From Rhizopus sp. PT2906 (Eukaryota > Mucoromycota > Mucoromycetes > Mucorales > Rhizopodaceae), in NCBI GenBank assembly GCA_025529335.1, contig JAMYHX010000111.1:1-64000 (forward strand): a stretch of 64,000 nt of DNA, given 5' to 3'. A program made the position numbers and the translations under genes. The notes under the pieces were generated by a model. It was not told the DNA's origin and ran no database searches. It saw only the letters and a program-made list of their open reading frames with translations. Within the stretch, counting starts at the first letter, position 1; every line of letters starts with the position of its first letter. Below are positions 54,841 to 64,000 of the stretch, piece after piece.

Positions 54841-56911
54841 CATTATTAATAAATATTTGTAGCAATCGTTACTTGGCTAGGACTTCTTCCTTTCATATGT
54901 GAGCTTACTCTTAGAGTACCATTACAATGCTTAATTAAGCGTCTGTGCTCTAACCTCCAAGTCAACAGTTCCTTATTCGACAGACATTGTCAGATCATGT
55001 ACTGCCTCAGTAACAAGGCACCTTCTCTTTTACATAACAATTTGTGGATATTTTCTAACAAATCAATAGAATCGTACTACACACTCATAGTATTACATCT
55101 TGTTTCATAAAACAAATGCTTTGACATACTCTAACTTTGCACTCAATGTTGACGATAGCTGTTGTGTTTAAATGTTTTTGTACTCATTAAATTCATTCTC
55201 ATTAATTCCACTGTAGCTTGGATTCTTGTGAGCTTCTCAGTGTTAAGTTGATCAACAATGCTTAATAAGGATATGGATGTATCCATTGGGCATTGGTACA
55301 GTTCTGAAGCTGTGGCATATCTTCAATATAGTAACTAAAGTGATTTAGAAAAACACGTATTTATTTTCAATATAAATAAAGACAAGTAGTAAAAGTCATT
55401 CTTAAAAAAACTATTTATTATTAAAGATTGTTCCCAAAAGCCAGTATTTTGCACCAAAGAAAACCTAAAAGAGAAGAAAAAAAAGTTAGCAGCGATGTCA
55501 AAGACTCCTAAAGGTTCTGATTGCTGCTGTGACGACATTCTTCAGGTCAGCCATTGACCATCAGAACAAGGGACCAGGCACCCATAAAAACCATCAGACC
55601 ATCAAATACCAAGCAGCCTGCAAAGACCCGCAGTAGCAGACGTACCGTTGGGGTATGCATTAGCTGAGCCTCCTCAATTGTTAATTAGCCTATGTGCCCC
55701 ACTGCACCAGCCAGATAGCAGGAAGTATCATCAACAATCTGTCACAGCTGTGATTTTAGATATCTAGCTCCCAACTAACTATTAGCCCCCTGTAAAGATT
55801 CCAATCGAATGTTCATAACTCTTCTTTTGACTGCCTGAGAGCCTCCAGTTGAGTGATGAAGCGAGCGACCATTGTCATTCCAGAACACGTGTTGAGCATC
55901 ATAGAAAGAGATTGCATAAAGATCCTTGAATACACAATCATCACCTTGCTGAGTAAGTTTTATAAAAAAAAACTTATCTTGACCAAAGAGAGCCACCAAA
56001 AGAGCCACCAGAAAGAGTAAAAGAAAAAAGTATAAAGAGAAAAGAAGAAAAAGAGGGTCGAAAGCAAATTTCTCTCTTTTTATACCCTTTTCTTGGTTAT
56101 GTGAAGCTGTTGTTTTCAATGAATAAGGTTTTACTCCTTTCAAGAAATAAAGGTTTACACTCACACTTTTGTTTATTTCTAGAGTGTTTCATGACTTTTT
56201 GCCTATCGTTTATATATTCATTCAGATTATCACTTGGGTATATATTTTAATGAAGTTGTTCACCTCTATTTTTATACAGTAAAAAGACTAAAAGGCAATA
56301 GATTTCATGCATCCATTGTCTATATCGCGCATGCTTGGACTTATTCCTAGTCTTGGTCACACACTATTTGTGTTACTCTGCCAAATCGCTTTTTCCCTTT
56401 TATTTGACTTTTTGCTAGTAAAGACTAGATAAATACTATTTTTTAGTAGTTGTTATATGCTTTATTTACTATAAAATAGCAGTTTTGTATAAAGGAATTA
56501 AACAAGTTATGTATAAATCAAAAGAACGTTGCTATGTTCTTACGGTTTATAACGACTATTGTGTTCCAATTGATCAAAAAGACGTTGATAACATACATTC
56601 ACGAAAAAGAAAATCGATGACTGATGCACAACACGACCGAATCCTTGATCCATCAAAAAACAGAAAGCGTCAATTCGTCACGATAGTTCATTTCCAATGA
56701 TTCCCATCTCCATTTTTTTGTTTATTGATGTTTAAAGACAATGCTCCAGTAATATAATCCCTGACCAGGAGATCGGTGTTTTCCAAAATAAAGTGGCTCT
56801 TGGTGCACGATTTTCGACGATCAAAGTCCGACAAAAAATCCAACGTCACTAGTATACAAGAAAGACGAAACTTTTCTCTTATATTCAGTGTTCCAAATTA
56901 AGCTTCAAACC

Positions 56912-57707
56912 ATGTCAGAAAGAGCCATTGAATATGCAACACGATCTGACGTTGACCTTGATGCTCTGCCCTGTAAAAATAAAAATAATAAAATGTTTAC
57001 GTGTATGCTCATTTTCTTTAGACGTTGATCGTGATCTTGATGACGAAAGTGAGTAAAGAATAGAGAGATTATAAATGTCAAACTAATTTTTAAAAAGATA
57101 CAAAAGCAGAAGTCGAAAGGCTGATTGAACAAGAAATGCGACGCATGAAAAGAACAGAAAAATCTAGTTTACCTACGACAATCAATCTGTTTGAAAACGA
57201 CGAGACATTAAAAGAAGAATTTGAACGAGTACAACGAAAACAGGTACTCGATGCCTTGGATACCGAACGATACGAACTCAAAGGACCTTCAAATGAAGAA
57301 GATATCGAAGCTTGGAAGGCAGCAGTCAATAATACAAAGTCTCAACTAGAATCTCAAGCTGGAAGGTAAACTGATTATAATGGCAAAGGTGAAGACTAAT
57401 ATTTCATAGTATGTTTAACTTGGAGTTACTTTCAAAATATGGAGCAAACGCATGGCGAGTACACAATTATCAATTGGAAACGTATCTCAAATATATCAAA
57501 TCAAATACTGACCGCCTTCGTAATGAGATTATCGAAATCAATAAGCAGCGTAAAGCAGATCAAACAGCAGCAGCAGCCACGCTGGCCTCACTAGAGAATA
57601 AGTGGTCGGATCTGATCAGTCAGAATTTACAAGTGGAAATTGCCTGTGCAGCACTTGAAGGTGAATTGCATGAACTAAGATCACATCATAAGCGAGCAAG
57701 GAAATAA
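56912..57707 (+). CDS. Splicing factor SPF27/BCAS2 (NTC/PRP19 complex)
   Basis: Four exons (56912-56972, 57022-57048, 57098-57365, 57410-57707) encode 217 aa. The BCAS2 family pattern is clear: DVDLDALPYVD at the start, RLIEQEMRRMKRTE, an INLFENDETLKEEFERV helix, and NLELLSKYGANAWRVHNYQL in the middle. The C-terminal half is coiled coil. SPF27 is a core subunit of the Prp19 complex that activates the spliceosome. The second intron could use either of two nearby acceptors (before ATACAAAAG or after it), both in frame. Confidence 0.9.
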
Positions 57708-57907
57708 AGATAATCTTTTTAATAACACGTGGATTAAGCAGGAGTTATTATGTATAAATGTGTGTAAGAATGTTATCATGATTGTCAAAGTGTTGTTTGA
57801 ATGATTTATCAGTTCTATGTATACTTAATCTTATTGGACCATGTCTACTTTATGAGAAAAAGAAAAATAAGAGGAAGAGGATGAAGGGACGTCTAGTCAA
57901 CAAGGAT

Positions 57908-58612
57908 TTATTGCTTTTGTAATTCTTCTTTAGTGACATTGTCAGGTAAACCTTGGTTTCTACGCCATTTAATGAAATCATCATAAGTTGCAACTGCACC
58001 GTTACTATTTTCCATCACTTTCTTAAACACGTTCAAGGACCCTTGAAATCTTCTCTTATGATTTGAGAACCAATAAGTAATATTACGAGATGGTAAGCCT
58101 GTCTTTCTCTGTACTTCTAATCTTTGCTGCTTTGTCAACTTGATCTGTTTGCTATACGTCTCAAAGAACATAGATTGCAAGTAGGCAGTCGTTTGACTGT
58201 CATAAGCCTTGACTCTCTTCTTCTTAGTTTCTTTCTTTTTATTAACCTTCTTCTTTTGGGCCTCCTTTTCTTCTACTTTGGGAGGATCAGGTGTACAGCA
58301 GACAGGCGTCGTGGTAGCCGTACTGGTCACAGTCGTACTATTGGATTCAGGAAGCGGAAAGGTCATATGTTCTGGCTTGATACATATAGTCGTTATCAGG
58401 GACGGGTTATGAGGAAGCCAGTAATCATAACATGACGGGTGGTATTGGTAGTCGTAGATCTGGTTGATGAAGTGGGCCAACTGTAAAGAGCTCTGTGCCA
58501 AGTAGCTTTCTTCTCCTTCAGGTATCATCAGTGGTCCTTCTTGACAGGGAGCATGATCATGTAAGAAGTCTGTGTATCCCTCTTCTTCTTCTTGCTTGAT
58601 AAAGTGGTTCAT
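57908..58612 (-). CDS. Divergent homeodomain transcription factor
   Basis: An intronless minus-strand ORF of 234 aa. A basic NLS-like run (KKKVNKKKETKKKRVK, about residues 120-135) precedes a homeodomain: YLQSMFFETYSKQIKLTKQQ, a PSRNITYWFSNHKRRF recognition helix. Trp48, Phe49 and Asn51 of the homeodomain are kept, but the WFQNRRxK consensus is WFSNHKRR here, with Lys at position 53 instead of the nearly invariant Arg. The N-terminal part is acidic with several Tyr, Asn and Pro, a plausible activation region. Target genes are unknown; homology to mating-type homeodomain proteins cannot be decided from this. Confidence 0.8.
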   Translation of the reverse strand: MNHFIKQEEEEGYTDFLHDHAPCQEGPLMIPEGEESYLAQSSLQLAHFINQIYDYQYHPSCYDYWLPHNPSLITTICIKPEHMTFPLPESNSTTVTSTATTTPVCCTPDPPKVEEKEAQKKKVNKKKETKKKRVKAYDSQTTAYLQSMFFETYSKQIKLTKQQRLEVQRKTGLPSRNITYWFSNHKRRFQGSLNVFKKVMENSNGAVATYDDFIKWRRNQGLPDNVTKEELQKQ

Positions 58613-58710
58613 AAAAGATGAAGAAGAAATGAAATGAAAGAGAAACGGTTTGTTGTCAAATATAAAGGGCTTTAGACATCTAATAATTTATTTAACTTTT
58701 GGAACACTTT

Positions 58711-59987
58711 TTAAACATCAGAATCCATATTACGTAGAGGAACAAATCTGCCTCTGTCGTCTTTCTTGAGTAGATTAGATAGTGAAGCCAACTGGCTTGC
58801 TCTATTACTACTTTTCTTATTGAAAAGGATGAACCCAATACAGACGATCACGGTTGCAGAGATACCAAAGTAAACATAATATCTTAAATTACTGCTGTTT
58901 TCTTGTTCATCTTGTTCTAGTTCTTTTTCTTGTTCTTTTGTTGTCTCCTTTTCTTTTTGCATCTTTTCAATTAACTTTTGCATCAAACCAGTCTGTGCCT
59001 TTGGTTGATACTGAGGTGATCTATATTTCGTTTGCTCAATCATCTTGTTGACTTGTTCTATATCAGGCAGATGTGCGCCTTCATTTGACGACTGCAAAAT
59101 GCTTTCAGCAATCAGTCGATGAACGCCACCGGTCAGGTGAACTTTATCCCACCAGACATAACTATTGACATCATCCATACATTGTCCCTGACAGACATCC
59201 CAATAAGGATCTACTGCGTTCTTGAGTTCAAAAAAATCAGGCTGAGCTACGATGTCGTCAAGTAAGCGATGGATGTCCATAAAGTCCAGTTTGAGATGCT
59301 CGATATGTTTGTTCAACTTTTGTACTTCGTTCGAGAGATATTCATTCAGCATATTCGCTGCATGCTCTTTAATTTCCTTATCTGGTTTATCCGTAAAGTA
59401 TGGCATCTTTTCCAAGGGTGGGATGCCAAAGACGATATATCGATTTGTTGAAAAGACACGGCGAACCATGCGAATATTGGTGCTGATACAATCGACTACT
59501 TTTTTCAATTTGGACCCCTTGTCGTCATCATCTATAAAACATTAATATAAACAACATTTTATGCATTTAATATAAATACCTTGTTCATATATATGGTAAA
59601 TATCATTCACGCCTACCCAAAATATCGTAATGGTCTCTTCAGGATTTAACTGAAGTGATTGATTATAGTACATTTCTATTTGATCTTCAATGCTTGGTAT
59701 AAATTGCTTGGTTGAATACATTCTATTGCTGCATACTGCTCCACTAAATGCAAAACTGTATAAACTAGCATCCCAACTGGTTGCTAGGTTTTGACTCCAT
59801 AATGGTCCATTGGTCAACTTTTGATGATTTCCAGCATCTATCCCATGTCAATTATTTTACTTTTATTCTCTTTTCTTTATGAAATACCTGAATATGAATC
59901 TCCAAAGACAACAATATTCTTTATCGCTTGTCCAAGTGACAATTGACAAAGACTGATGAATAAGAATGTAGTTATCAGCGAACGCAT
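58711..59987 (-). CDS. GDSL-type esterase/acylhydrolase with C-terminal membrane anchor
   Basis: Three minus-strand exons (59888-59987, 59580-59837, 58711-59531) encode 392 aa. After a signal peptide comes block I, NIVVFGDSYSDAGN, with the nucleophile serine. GVNDIYHI carries the block III Asn, and WWDKVHLTGGVHRLIAE contains the block V Asp-x-x-His pair. The family hydrolyses esters of lipids or acylated carbohydrates. Following the domain are a Lys/Glu-rich coiled region and one hydrophobic helix (YYVYFGISATVIVCIGFILF) with a basic cytosolic tail, so a type I membrane protein is predicted, with the catalytic part outside or in a lumen. Confidence 0.87.
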
Positions 59988-60290
59988 TAATTAAAAAAAG
60001 AAAGAAAAAGATAATTGCGGGAGTTGAATAAAAGGGAGGTGAGTATTTTCATTTGAGTGATGATTCAGGACAGTTTGATCACACGTCCTTTAGCATCAGT
60101 TTATAAAAGGTGCTTTTTTATTTATCTATTTGTAATATAAATATTGTTGACCCCAAATGATGACACACACGTTTATATCCATAACTTGCAAATAAGGAGT
60201 GTTGCATGAAAGGAGTTTTAAATCGATTGAATTTAAAGAACGGCGAGTTTGACCTTTGTTTTTTCTTTCTTTCTTTTTCTGTCTTTATAA
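59988..60290. other. Divergent promoter of GDSL hydrolase and AVT transporter genes
   Basis: A 303-bp shared spacer with T/C-rich leader on the transporter side and A/T-rich DNA elsewhere. No specific site recognised. Confidence 0.4.
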
Positions 60291-62420
60291 ATGAGTTCGC
60301 CATTACCAGTGAATGCAAAACAAGGTTATAGAGAAGGCTCCGATTATCTATCTTCTTCAGTAGATCGAGCCTTATCGACTGCTCGGCTTGGTACTTCGCC
60401 CAAGAGCCTTACGTCGTCACATCATACCTATGGTTCAACCAACGATTTGGAACATATGAATACGACACACAGCGGAAATCTATTCCGGCCACTGTCGACT
60501 GCAACATACAACCCAGAAGATAATACGGTGAGTGCTGACCTATCTGAGGATCAAGTGGTCCAAGTTGTCAAGCGACACCTGGTCGACACGTCACCTGCTG
60601 CCTCACTGCGCAGTGCGTCCATTCACCGAAGTATCACGAACGAGGATGACAGAGGGTCGGCCTTACGGAGCGTCCATCAGTTACCGGGTGGAGCGATTAC
60701 TCACGATATCTACAAGTGGGCCGAAGACGCGGAGAATGAGCAAATGGCAAGACGACAGCGGTCACAGTCGTTTTACCTACCCAAGGGCGAACCTTTGGAT
60801 CCGACACTAGCAAGGTTGAAGGATCCTGGAGGGTTCAGACGTCATTTTGTCGTTCATAAGGCCGCACGGTTAGGGAGGGCACCTCCTAACTGGATGACTC
60901 GTACCTTTGTTGACTTTTTGGCCTTGTATGGTCATTTTGGTGGTGAAGATTTGAGCGAAGAAGAAGAAGAAGAAGAAGAAGCTGATGAAGAGCATGGCCC
61001 AGAAGAAGAGGAGCCTCTAATCGGAAGACCTCCACATAATGCTGTACAGGGCACAGCTACTCCAGCTAAGGCAGTCTTTTTGCTCTTGAAATCTTTTGTT
61101 GGCACAGGTGTCATGTTCTTACCCAAAGCGTAAGAGTCTATAAAAGGGTTTTTTTCTATTCTAACAATTTAAATATAGATTTTATAATGGTGGTTTAGCC
61201 TTTTCTACCATCTTACTAACCACCATTGCTCTTATATCCCTTTATACATTTCTGTTACTTGTCGAAACAAGAAATAAGATTCCCGTCTCCTTTGGCGATA
61301 TCGGTGGTGTCCTGTTTGGACCATCTATGCGATTATCTGTCTTGCTGGCCATTACATTGTCACAGGTAAACAAAACAATATATATGCCAGCCACCGCGAT
61401 ATATAACACATGTATTGTAGATTGGCTTTGTATGTGCCTACATGGTATTTGTCGCCCAAAATATCCAAGCTTTGATCGAATCTGTATCTCAATGTCAGCT
61501 CCAGGTACCACTATCCTATCTTATTTTGGCGCAAATCGCCGTTTTTGTACCTCTGGCTATGATTCGTAGAATTCAAAAATTGTCAGCTTTTGCGTTGATT
61601 GCAGACTTGTTTATCTTGATCGGATTGGTGTATCTTTACTACTATGACTTCTTTACTTTATCTCAACATGGTATTGCTGATGTAGAATGGACGATTAATT
61701 ATGCTTCGTTCCCAATGTTTATTGGTACTGCCGTATTCACTTATGAAGGCGTGGGTTTAGGTAAACACTTTTATATATATATATATATAAATACGTGTGT
61801 ATCATCTGCTCACCACTTGTTTAGTCATTCCTATTACCGAGTCTATGGCAGAACCCGAGAAATTCCCCAAGGTGTTATCAGGCACGATGATCTTCATCAC
61901 TACCATCTTTTTATCTGTCGGTTTCATTTCATACCTAGCGTTTGGTAGCCAAGTCCAGACGGTGATTCTGTTGAACATGCCAGGCACCGCTGCTGTCAAT
62001 ACGGTCCAAGGTCTGTATGCACTCGCGATCTGTCTGTCGATTCCACTTCAGCTGTTCCCTGCCATCCGTATTATCGAAACCGGTCTTTTCACTCGTTCTG
62101 GTAAATATGATAACCTTGTCAAGTGGCAAAAGAACATGTTTAGATTTGTCGCTGTCCTTGTCTGTGCAGCAATTGCCATTGCTGGTTCAAGTGACCTCGA
62201 TAAATTCGTTTCTCTCATCGGTTCTCTCTGCTGTGTTCCCCTCTGTTTCTTTTTCCCTCCTTTGTTTCACTTAAAGGCCATTGCCAGCAATTGGCGTCAA
62301 AAGACGGTCGATGTGTTGATTATCGTCTTTGGATTAGTTTCAATGAGCTACACGACCTTTATCACTGTCTCATTGTGGTCAGAAGGTGGTGAATCTGCTC
62401 CTATATCCAGGTGTTCATAG
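60291..62420 (+). CDS. AVT3/4-like vacuolar amino-acid transporter with long N-terminal tail
   Basis: Four exons (60291-61129, 61179-61365, 61421-61760, 61825-62420) encode 653 aa. The first ~260 residues are hydrophilic, Ser- and Glu-rich (with an EEEEEEEEEADEE run), a likely cytosolic regulatory tail. The AAAP transporter domain begins at VFLLLKSFVGTGVMFLPKAF, with FVCAYMVFVAQNIQALIE and a TYEGVGLVIPITESM block; about 11 membrane helices follow. AVT3/AVT4/AVT7-type proteins export amino acids from the vacuole, so the long tail and location suggest the same role. The protein is more similar in architecture to AVT3 than to the AVT-type gene at 33.9 kb. Confidence 0.93.
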
Positions 62421-62479
62421 TTTGAAACACAGTTTTACACTTTTTTTTCTTTTTTTTTTCTTTTTAATAATAAAATATC

Positions 62480-62970
62480 ATGTCCACATCACAATTATTG
62501 CCATTAGGTAACATGATTTATTAAAAAAGAGACAAGAACAATAAGCTAAATGAGAAGCATACGTGTATATTTGTAGAACTTATTGATAAATGTATTGGAT
62601 CTAGAATTTGGGTTGTCATGAAGAATGAAAAGGAATTTACAGGAAAGCTTTTAGGTTTTGACGATTATGTCAGTAAGTGTCCCCCATTCTTTTTTGTTTG
62701 AGATGAGTTGATTGATTGATTGATTAGACATGGTATTGGAGGATGTCACTGAATAGTAACTATAAATGACGTGTGTATATATGTGTATATTAACTTATGA
62801 TAGTGAAAATACAAAGGAAGGTTACAAGACAAACAAGTTGGAACAGATCTTGTTGAACGGAAACAACATTTGTGTCGTAAGTTTTGAATTAGAATGTGTG
62901 CAATATACAGTTTATTCATCATTATTATTATTATTATTAGCTGATACCTGGTGGAACTGGTCCAGTTTAA
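62480..62970 (+). CDS. LSM5: U6 snRNA-associated Sm-like protein LSm5
   Basis: Five exons (62480-62507, 62577-62672, 62728-62755, 62804-62876, 62941-62970) encode 84 aa. Sm motif 1 reads IDKCIGSRIWVVMKNEKEFT followed by GKLLGFDDYVNMVLEDV; Sm motif 2 is ILLNGNNICVLIPGG. LSm5 sits in the LSm2-8 ring that binds the U6 3' end and the LSm1-7 ring that promotes mRNA decapping and decay. Very small exons (28, 28 and 30 nt) break it up. It ends only 14 bp from the convergent TOE1-like gene. Confidence 0.95.
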
Positions 62971-62984
62971 ATCATTAAATAAAA

Positions 62985-64000
62985 TTACTTCAAAGGAAAC
63001 GTGAGAGGAACATGCATGCCTCGTATCTTGATCTTGTTTTTATAGTTTTTCAGTTCGATAGGATCCATTGTATGTGACAGATAACAAAAGGTGAATCCGG
63101 TCATATAGGCGTCAAAGTGAGACGCGTGAGCTCCTTCCAGCCTTGTCTCTGTCTTTGGTTCGTCTTTGTCAAGAGAAGATGAATAGACTTGAGGGTAAAT
63201 CGAGGGACCCATTTGATGGTCAAGGATGATTTGGATATCGTGAAGTTTGCTGTGAGGATCATGACCTAGTTTACAATAACCATGTTCCTATATGACATAT
63301 GAATACACACACATATATATACATTGCACATGTCATGTCCTTACGGCAAATTGTGTACAGTAAGGTTCTTTTCTGACATCTTGTCTTTTTGTAGGTCGAT
63401 CATCACCATTTTCTTCTTCACTCTTTTTATTCTTTTTAGTCTGTTCCAATTGAATAGGTGCTTGAACATCGATTTCAAAGTACGGCTTTGCTTCTGTAGA
63501 CTTGTCATCAAACCTGTTCTGTCTCAATCTGTCATATTTGGCAAACACATAACCCAAGAAAGACGCTTGATGATCGTCACCTTGCTCTACTAAAAACTTG
63601 GTATCATAGATACCTGATGGAAAATGATTGGATATTTCTTTGAGAAAACCAGAGAGCGTTTTAGGAAGTGGGCCAATAAAGGAGTGATAGAGGTACATGA
63701 GATCAAACAGGCCGTGGTGAATGACCAAAGGAATATCTCGACGCGCCATTAGCTGCATTATGCCTTTCCACACATCCACCAATGTCGAGGGTTGCTGTTG
63801 TTGTTTAGAAGAGGGAGGAAGGAAAGGAATTCCGTCGACAAAGAGGCGATCAAAGCTAAACTTGTGTTTTACTAAAAATTCGCCTGTACTCGAATCGATC
63901 GTGAATTTACCTTGTTTGAGCGTCAAGAAATTAAAGTTGTCGCAAGTATAAAAATGGCCTTTCTCTTCCTCCTCCTTTTTTTTGACAATGGATAGACCTA
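62985..64000 (-). CDS. TOE1-like DEDD 3'-exonuclease (partial, runs off right edge)
   Basis: Two minus-strand exons are visible (63345 to the window edge at 64000, and 62985-63287); the 5' part with the first catalytic aspartate lies beyond the window. The CAF1/DEDD nuclease block reads DIPLVIHHGLFDLMYLYHSF and PSGIYDTKFL, with the Asp of both. A zinc-finger-like segment (PYCTQFAEHGYCKLGHDPHS) is followed by KLHDIQIILDHQ. Near the C-terminus are AHASHFDAYMTGFTFCYL and HVPLTFPLK, typical for the family. TOE1 trims 3' ends of snRNAs in Cajal bodies. The third zinc-binding Cys of the CCCH finger appears to be missing. Confidence 0.87.

Larger units (their letters stand above)
52713..56911. other. 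4.2-kb gene-poor stretch
   Basis: No intact gene is supported. The 52796-53101 plus-strand frame, 53573-53788 and 55775-56164 minus-strand frames and the 56485-56700 plus-strand frame are open but unrecognised. A tandem 9-mer (53667-53693), a GA run (53922-53938) and a decayed ORF (54281-54840) are present. The segment 55530-55750 is more GC-rich than the background and may be an old insertion. Confidence 0.5.

Noticed and set aside
55775..56164. 129-codon minus-strand open frame
   Set aside because: Its middle is low-complexity Phe/Leu from poly-pyrimidine DNA and I could not tie its C-terminal half to any family. Mentioned as unrecognised only.
1..64000. tRNA, rRNA or CRISPR features
   Set aside because: I looked for T-loop motifs with matching stems, rRNA-like blocks and regularly spaced direct repeats and found none convincing.

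Overview
The window is nuclear DNA from a fungus, most likely a member of the Mucorales (Mucoromycota). Short GT-AG introns (about 45-70 nt) interrupt almost every gene, spacers are very AT-rich, and neighbouring genes are often convergent with tiny gaps. Two adjacent secreted CotH-family genes, a hallmark of this order, point the same way. No prokaryotic or organellar features are visible. I rebuilt gene models by joining open frames at splice sites, keeping phase, and checking the joined protein against known families. Most end-to-end models close in frame.

Layout. 0.4-2.3 kb: a PP1-docking (Bni4/Afr1-like) protein and a free-methionine-R-sulfoxide reductase. 5-13.9 kb: malate synthase, a GT49 glycosyltransferase, a Rab5-type GTPase, a DDHD phospholipase and a Rho-type GTPase. 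14.0-20.3 kb: a large imperfect inverted repeat built from two head-to-head Helitron copies. Each copy carries a decayed Helitron Rep ORF and a decayed Fanzor (eukaryotic TnpB-like) ORF. The outer ends carry Helitron-like 3' termini, and a piece of a third Helitron (helicase C-terminus and tail) lies in the loop. 20.4-32.3 kb is gene-dense: L-2-hydroxyglutarate dehydrogenase, PBDC1, Vps41, ubiquitin-L40, a GH18 chitinase, Erf4/Golgin-A7, V-ATPase subunit c and a copper-fist transcription factor. 33-35.5 kb: an unresolved small secreted protein and an AVT-type amino-acid transporter. 35.5-40.1 kb is gene-poor and carries a MITE-like element, a second Helitron tail and a repetitive-ORF relic. 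40.1-52.7 kb: a POT peptide transporter, a zinc alcohol dehydrogenase, a putatively lipidated SAM methyltransferase, a BICRA/GLTSCR1-like SWI/SNF subunit and the two CotH proteins. 52.7-56.9 kb is another gene-poor stretch with a relic. 56.9-64 kb: the splicing factor SPF27/BCAS2, a homeodomain protein, a membrane GDSL hydrolase, a second AVT-type transporter, LSm5 and a TOE1-like nuclease cut by the right edge.

Most genes are independent housekeeping units. Loose themes are endolysosomal and vacuolar transport (Rab5, Vps41, V-ATPase c, two AVT transporters), RNA processing (SPF27, LSm5, TOE1) and cell-surface or secreted proteins (chitinase, two CotH). The most unusual parts are the Helitron/Fanzor palindrome with its mosaic of identical and diverged tracts, several 12-18 nt micro-exons (one splits the copper-fist metal site), and a 42-nt segment in the first AVT gene that looks like coding sequence turned into an intron.
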